Of a DNA stretch of 64,000 nt, positions 60,612 to 64,000 are shown one piece after another. The first letter of the stretch is position 1. Each line of letters starts with the position of its first letter. The DNA lies in NCBI RefSeq assembly GCF_028331445.1, contig NZ_JAQMHX010000010.1, positions 1-64,000 of the forward strand, given 5' to 3'. The position numbers and the translations under genes are program-made. Below the pieces are notes generated by a model. The model was given only the letters and a program-made list of their open reading frames with translations. It searched no databases and was not told the origin of the DNA. The DNA comes from Candidatus Phyllobacterium onerii (lineage in GTDB: Bacteria > Pseudomonadota > Alphaproteobacteria > Rhizobiales > Rhizobiaceae).

Positions 60612-61922
60612 CTACTTGTTGCGTCCGTATTTATCGAAGGTGGCTTTCCAGTCCGCGGCCAGCGAGTCGAGCGCTTCCTTCGCCGTGCCTTGGCCGGCAG
60701 TGACGAAGGGATAGATGCGCTGATTCATTTGGATCAGCAGTTCGGCATATTCCGGGGTCGCCCAGAAGTCCTTCACCTTAAACATGGTTTCGTAGAAGGC
60801 CTTGTTATAGGGCGTCGCATTCTGGAATTCCGGCGATTCAAGCACCTTGGCGCTTGCCGTGTAGCCCCCGAGTTCGGCCCAGCGCTTCTGGGTCTCGTCC
60901 TTGATAAACCATTCGAGGAATTTCATCGCCTCTTCCTGGTTGTCCGAGTAGGAGATGACCGATATGCCCTGGCCGCCAAGCGCTGCGAACTGCTCGCCGC
61001 CGGGACCTGCCGGATTGGCAAAGAAGCCGGTAACCTTGGCGTTTGGGTTAGACGCCTCGTTTACCAGTGCCGGGAAGAAGGCGAAGTAGTTCATGCTCAT
61101 CGCTGCCAGGTTCTCGGTGATGGCCTGGTTGTTCTCGACGAAAAAAGTCTTGGCCCAACCCGGAGGCGTGAAGCCATAAAGCTCGCGATACATCTCGAGC
61201 GCCTTGACGTTCTTCTCGGAATTGATGATGCCGTCGACCTTGTAACTCTGATAGTCGCCGAGTTCGCCGCCATAGGAGAACATCGCGTTCTCAACGCCCA
61301 TGACGAGGCCGTCATAAGAGTTGTCGGTGTATATCGCTATGCCGTAGCGCTTCTCGCCCGGGCGGTGGAAAAACTCGGCGATGTCACGCATCTCGGCCCA
61401 TGTCTTCGGCGGGGCGAGGTCGTAACCGTATTTGGCCTTGAACGCTGCCATCTCCTTGGGGTCTTCGAACCAGTCCTTGCGGTAGGACCAGCCGACGGCG
61501 TCACCTTCGGCCGGGATCGACCAGTACTTTTTCGAGTTCGACGGATACTCCGAGTAGTATTTCACCGTTGCCGGCGCCATGACCTCGTTCAGTTTGTGCT
61601 TGTTGAAGAAGTCGGTGAGATCGACGTAATGTCCGGCTTCCGAGGCTGCACCGATCCACTGGCTGTCGCCCACGACCATGTCATAGGCCGAACCTTTGGC
61701 ATTGAACTCAGTGAAAGCCTTGGTCTGGAAGTCGGCCCACGGCGTGGTCTCGACAGTGACCTTCACGCCGGTTTGAGCCTCATATTCATTCGCGAGCTCC
61801 TGAAGGTAATTTGCCGGGTCCCACTCGGCCCAGAAGATCGTCAGTTCCTGGGCCTGTGCGGACGTTCCGCAGGCCCACATCAAGCCGATCCCGGCCAAGA
61901 GACCGGTCATAGTTTTGCGCAT
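60612..61922 (-). CDS. ABC transporter substrate-binding protein (CUT1 type)
   Basis: This 436-residue extracellular solute-binding protein, family 1, has a signal peptide (MTGLLAGIGLMWACGTSAQA) followed by ELTIFWAEWDPANYLQELAN. Other landmarks are TPWADFQTKAFTEFNAKGSA, YDMVVGDSQWIG, GYDLAPPKTWAEMRDIAEFF and a C-terminal GGYTASAKVLESP. The ATG at 61922 follows GGGAGG at a good distance; the ATG at 61937 overlaps that site. It is the first gene of the six-gene operon and directs specificity, probably for a small polyol or sugar acid given the neighbouring enzymes. Two palindromic operators lie 149 and 325 bp upstream. Confidence 0.92.
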   Translation of the reverse strand: MRKTMTGLLAGIGLMWACGTSAQAQELTIFWAEWDPANYLQELANEYEAQTGVKVTVETTPWADFQTKAFTEFNAKGSAYDMVVGDSQWIGAASEAGHYVDLTDFFNKHKLNEVMAPATVKYYSEYPSNSKKYWSIPAEGDAVGWSYRKDWFEDPKEMAAFKAKYGYDLAPPKTWAEMRDIAEFFHRPGEKRYGIAIYTDNSYDGLVMGVENAMFSYGGELGDYQSYKVDGIINSEKNVKALEMYRELYGFTPPGWAKTFFVENNQAITENLAAMSMNYFAFFPALVNEASNPNAKVTGFFANPAGPGGEQFAALGGQGISVISYSDNQEEAMKFLEWFIKDETQKRWAELGGYTASAKVLESPEFQNATPYNKAFYETMFKVKDFWATPEYAELLIQMNQRIYPFVTAGQGTAKEALDSLAADWKATFDKYGRNK

Positions 61923-62070
61923 AACGTTTCCTCCCATTTATGCACGTTTCCCGCTGCATCGCGGGCCTTCCGATCCGGCTTTCCGATCCTCCTGGGTGGT
62001 GTTCGTGTGGGGGTTCGCCCCGACCGTTAGCTCCGTTTCAGATCTCAAGCCTGAATTATTTTCCCTGATC

Positions 62071-62081
62071 TGGTAGTACCA
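62071..62081. promoter_or_regulatory. FCD/GntR-type operator, site 2
   Basis: TGGTA-G-TACCA, perfect palindrome apart from the centre, with the flanks GATCTGGTA..TACCAAATTT as at 52093. It lies 149 bp upstream of the binding-protein gene. The shared 11-bp core and flanks at two distant places in cluster B indicate one regulator. Confidence 0.65.
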
Positions 62082-62246
62082 AATTTCCCCATCGTCAAGA
62101 GTAACTTCGGCCGGACTTGCGCCAAAACCCGGCTCAATCTTTTCTATATCGCCCAATATAGAGCGTTCCTCGACGCGTTCTTGCCGGATAAGTCTGATCC
62201 ACCATCCCCGGTCCGGTCGATGAGGCAAAAAGGATATCGGTTAAAC

Positions 62247-62257
62247 TGGTAAAACCA
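62247..62257. promoter_or_regulatory. FCD/GntR-type operator, site 3 (variant)
   Basis: TGGT-AAA-ACCA, part of the longer palindrome CTGGTAAAACCAG and enclosed by GATATC on both sides (62233 and 62258 region). It lies between the TetR stop and the ABC operon, 325 bp from the binding-protein start. It may allow DNA looping with site 2. Confidence 0.5.
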
Positions 62258-62288
62258 GATATCGCTTCAACATGAGCGGTCGCCGATC

Positions 62289-62930
62289 TCATGCCTCGCT
62301 CTCCGCCTGCCGTATCGCGGCGTCAACGAGCGCCGTCGCCGCCCATTCAGCAACAGACTGCGCGCGGGCTGAGGTCAGTCCCCAGATATCTTTCAACACG
62401 ATCAGCACCTCGACGCCGAAGACAAGCGAGAGCGCCTGTGCGAGGCGTTCGCGGGATTCGGGCGTCACCGTCCCCTGCAGAGGCGCAGTCGCGCACTTCA
62501 GCAGATCGACGCGGTGGCCGCGTGTGAACAGCGGCTCATTGCCGAGCGTGCCGGCCTGGCGCAGCACCCACTGGTCCAGCGAAAGCTTCAGCGCCGCCTT
62601 GAAGGTCGCCTCGAACTCGTCGATGCGCGGCATCGCGGTCGCCAGCAGATCGGCAACACGGGTGCGTGCATCGGGGCTGTCGGACGACCAGTCGAGTATA
62701 GGCCCCAGGGCCTCTCCCACCACGGCATGCACGAGCGCGGCCTGGCTTGGAAAGTAACGGTAGGCCGTTGCGCGCGAAACTTCGGCAGCCTCGGCAACTT
62801 CACTTACCGAGGGAGTAATGCCGGATTGCATGAGCCGTGTTGCGGTATCGAGCATCAGTTTGCGCGTGCGGGCACGCGGGCCCCGCTCGGCGCGACTGGC
62901 GGTTTCGTTCTGTTGACGTGAGACAGACAT
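62289..62930 (-). CDS. TetR-family transcriptional regulator
   Basis: The protein has 213 residues. The N-terminal TetR helix-turn-helix reads LMLDTATRLMQSGITPSVSE, VAEAAEVSRATAYRYFPSQA and ALVHAVVGEA. The C-terminal helical ligand domain is generic. The ATG at 62930 is chosen because the frame further upstream is basic and unconserved. It is divergent from the Tm-1-like gene, with a 101-bp spacer carrying an inverted repeat, so it probably represses that gene and itself. The ligand is unknown. Confidence 0.85.
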   Translation of the reverse strand: MSVSRQQNETASRAERGPRARTRKLMLDTATRLMQSGITPSVSEVAEAAEVSRATAYRYFPSQAALVHAVVGEALGPILDWSSDSPDARTRVADLLATAMPRIDEFEATFKAALKLSLDQWVLRQAGTLGNEPLFTRGHRVDLLKCATAPLQGTVTPESRERLAQALSLVFGVEVLIVLKDIWGLTSARAQSVAEWAATALVDAAIRQAESEA

Positions 62931-62953
62931 ATCTTTATGATACGCTCGTCTCA
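62919..62953. promoter_or_regulatory. candidate TetR operator
   Basis: TGAGAC at 62919-62924 and GTCTCA at 62948-62953 form an inverted repeat with a 23-base spacer over the start of the TetR gene. Pattern-based guess. Confidence 0.3.
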
Positions 62954-63031
62954 TTAATTTGCAAGGGTCGATGGCCTGGCCCAAACCTTGAGATATCGCT
63001 GCGAGGGAATTCACCCGGTCGCGGAGGAGAA

Positions 63032-64000
63032 ATGAAGCGGATTTACGTCGTCGGCACGGCCGATACAAAGGGCGAGGAGCTTGCCTATCTGGCCGCTTGC
63101 ATCGAGACGGCGGGCGGGAGCGTTGCGCGCGTCGATGTCGGCACACGCGAGCCTGCGACCGAGGTCGATATAAATGCCGAGACGGTTGCGGCCTGCCATC
63201 CGGAGGGCGTCGGAGCGGTACTTGCCTGCGACGACCGCGGCGAAGCGGTCGAGGCGATGGGCATTGCGTTCTCTAGCTTCCTCGTTGAGCGCGAGGATAT
63301 TGCCGGCATCATCGGGATCGGTGGCGGCGGGGGCACTTCGATCATCACCGCGGGCATGCGGCAATTGCGGCTCGGCCTGCCAAAGATCATGGTCTCGACG
63401 CTCGCGTCCGGCGACGTCGCTCCCTATGTGGACGTTTCCGACATCGTGATGATGCCGTCCGTGACTGACATGGCGGGTCTGAACCGGCTCAGCCGGGTCA
63501 TCCTGCACAACGCGGCCCAGGCGATCACGGCCATGACCAGCCGGCCTGCTGAGCTGACGGCATCAAAACCGGCCCTCGGGCTTACCATGTTCGGGGTAAC
63601 GACGCCTGCCGTAACCGCCATGGTCGAGCGCCTCAGGGCGGACTACGACTGCCTGGTTTTCCACGCCACCGGCACGGGCGGGCGTACAATGGAGAAGCTT
63701 GCCGACAGCGGGCTTGTCTCGGGCGTGCTCGACATCACGACGACCGAGGTCTGCGACCTGCTTTTCGGCGGCGTCCTGCCTGCCACCCCGGACCGTCTCG
63801 GCGCGATTGCCCGCTCGGGCTTGCCCTATGTCGGCTCCGTCGGCGCGCTCGACATGGTGAACTTCTGGGCGCCGGAGACGATCCCGGAGCGCTATGCTGG
63901 CCGGCTATTCTACCGCCACAACCCGAACATCACGCTGATGCGCACGACGTCGGCCGAATGTGCGCAGATTGGGCGCTGGCTTGGCGAGAAGCTCAATCTT
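63032..64000 (+). CDS. Tm-1-like ATP-binding (UPF0261) protein, 3' end outside the window
   Basis: The first 323 residues of a UPF0261/Tm-1-like protein are present; family members have about 400. It starts MKRIYVVGTADTKGEELAYL behind GGAGGAGAA. Landmarks are the nucleotide-binding loop GIIGIGGGGGTSIITAGMRQ, LPKIMVSTLASGDVAPYV, VMMPSVTDMAGLNRLSRVIL, and FHATGTGGRTMEKLADSG, ITTTEVCDLLFGGVLPA. Bacterial members usually pair with a phosphoenolpyruvate-hydrolase-like TIM-barrel protein, expected just beyond the window. The function is not established. It is divergent from a TetR gene. The frame is open to the last base. Confidence 0.9.
   Translation, partial: MKRIYVVGTADTKGEELAYLAACIETAGGSVARVDVGTREPATEVDINAETVAACHPEGVGAVLACDDRGEAVEAMGIAFSSFLVEREDIAGIIGIGGGGGTSIITAGMRQLRLGLPKIMVSTLASGDVAPYVDVSDIVMMPSVTDMAGLNRLSRVILHNAAQAITAMTSRPAELTASKPALGLTMFGVTTPAVTAMVERLRADYDCLVFHATGTGGRTMEKLADSGLVSGVLDITTTEVCDLLFGGVLPATPDRLGAIARSGLPYVGSVGALDMVNFWAPETIPERYAGRLFYRHNPNITLMRTTSAECAQIGRWLGEKLNL

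Noticed and set aside
60567-62030. 487-codon plus-strand open frame
   Set aside because: It lies opposite the binding-protein gene, which has a signal peptide, a ribosome-binding site and clear family similarity. The plus frame is a by-product of G+C-rich codons.
61938-62228. 96-codon minus-strand frame before the binding-protein gene
   Set aside because: It covers operator site 2, has no ribosome-binding site or similarity, and its composition is that of non-coding DNA.
1-64000. tRNA genes, integrase and attachment repeats marking an island
   Set aside because: No cloverleaf-like sequence, tyrosine or serine recombinase, or tRNA-end repeat was recognised by eye. A tRNA and repeat scan of the flanks would settle it.

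Overview
The window looks like accessory DNA from an alphaproteobacterium of the Rhizobium/Agrobacterium/Mesorhizobium group (Hyphomicrobiales). The evidence is a set of small families typical of that order (DUF982, DUF3606, DUF6494, an entericidin lipoprotein), GGAAC-N16-CGTT promoters of the EcfG general-stress type, an FnrN/FixK-type box, a complete LigD, and sugar ABC transporters of rhizobial style. No rRNA, tRNA, replication gene or integrase was seen. A chromosomal island or a (mega)plasmid segment are both possible.

Region 1 (1-16 kb) is a stress and redox block. It has a small membrane/SDR operon, a Rieske-type FAD oxidoreductase, a DUF892 ferritin-like protein behind a perfect EcfG promoter, an isochorismatase-like hydrolase, a di-haem cytochrome with a DUF4142 partner, a thioredoxin-reductase-like enzyme, DUF3606 and DUF982 proteins, and a PQQ-type dehydrogenase fused to a YbhB domain. 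Between these lie remnants of Nramp, catalase, ligD, an HWE histidine kinase and a sulfatase. Region 2 (16-33 kb) is a looser, more A+T-rich zone. It holds small orphan genes, a family of tiny ORFs, a large MHYT-PAS-GGDEF-EAL protein, an unrecognised 649-residue protein, one intact and one broken transglutaminase, a DUF3644-like fragment, a hipBA toxin-antitoxin pair preceded by five regularly spaced operators, and an orphan response regulator. Region 3 (33-41 kb) partly repeats Region 1: a thioredoxin-reductase remnant, a DUF892 remnant, intact ligD, DUF2243 and a broken DUF4142, then entericidin, a PRC-barrel protein and an IS remnant.

Region 4 (41-64 kb) is catabolic, better preserved and more G+C-rich. 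Cluster A (44-51 kb) has a GntR regulator divergent from a ribose-type ABC transporter (permease, binding protein, ATPase) and a zinc alcohol dehydrogenase, flanked by an SDR and a broken aldo/keto reductase. Cluster B (51-62 kb) has two divergent TIM-barrel sugar isomerase/epimerase-like enzymes, a mandelate-racemase-family enzyme, an FCD-type GntR regulator, a 2-hydroxyacid dehydrogenase, and a convergent six-gene ABC transporter with two ATPases, two permeases, a small membrane protein and a binding protein. The same TGGTANTACCA-type palindrome stands upstream of both divisions of cluster B, so one regulator probably controls uptake and breakdown of one sugar or sugar acid. A TetR gene and a divergent Tm-1-like (UPF0261) gene close the window.

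Many genes between 10 and 46 kb are truncated or frameshifted. This points to an old, decaying mosaic, or less likely to assembly errors. The most distinctive signals are the hipBA operator array (five 16-bp dyads, exactly 27 bp apart), the cluster B regulon, the partial duplication of an EcfG-type stress module, and the unrecognised large protein at 24.7 kb.
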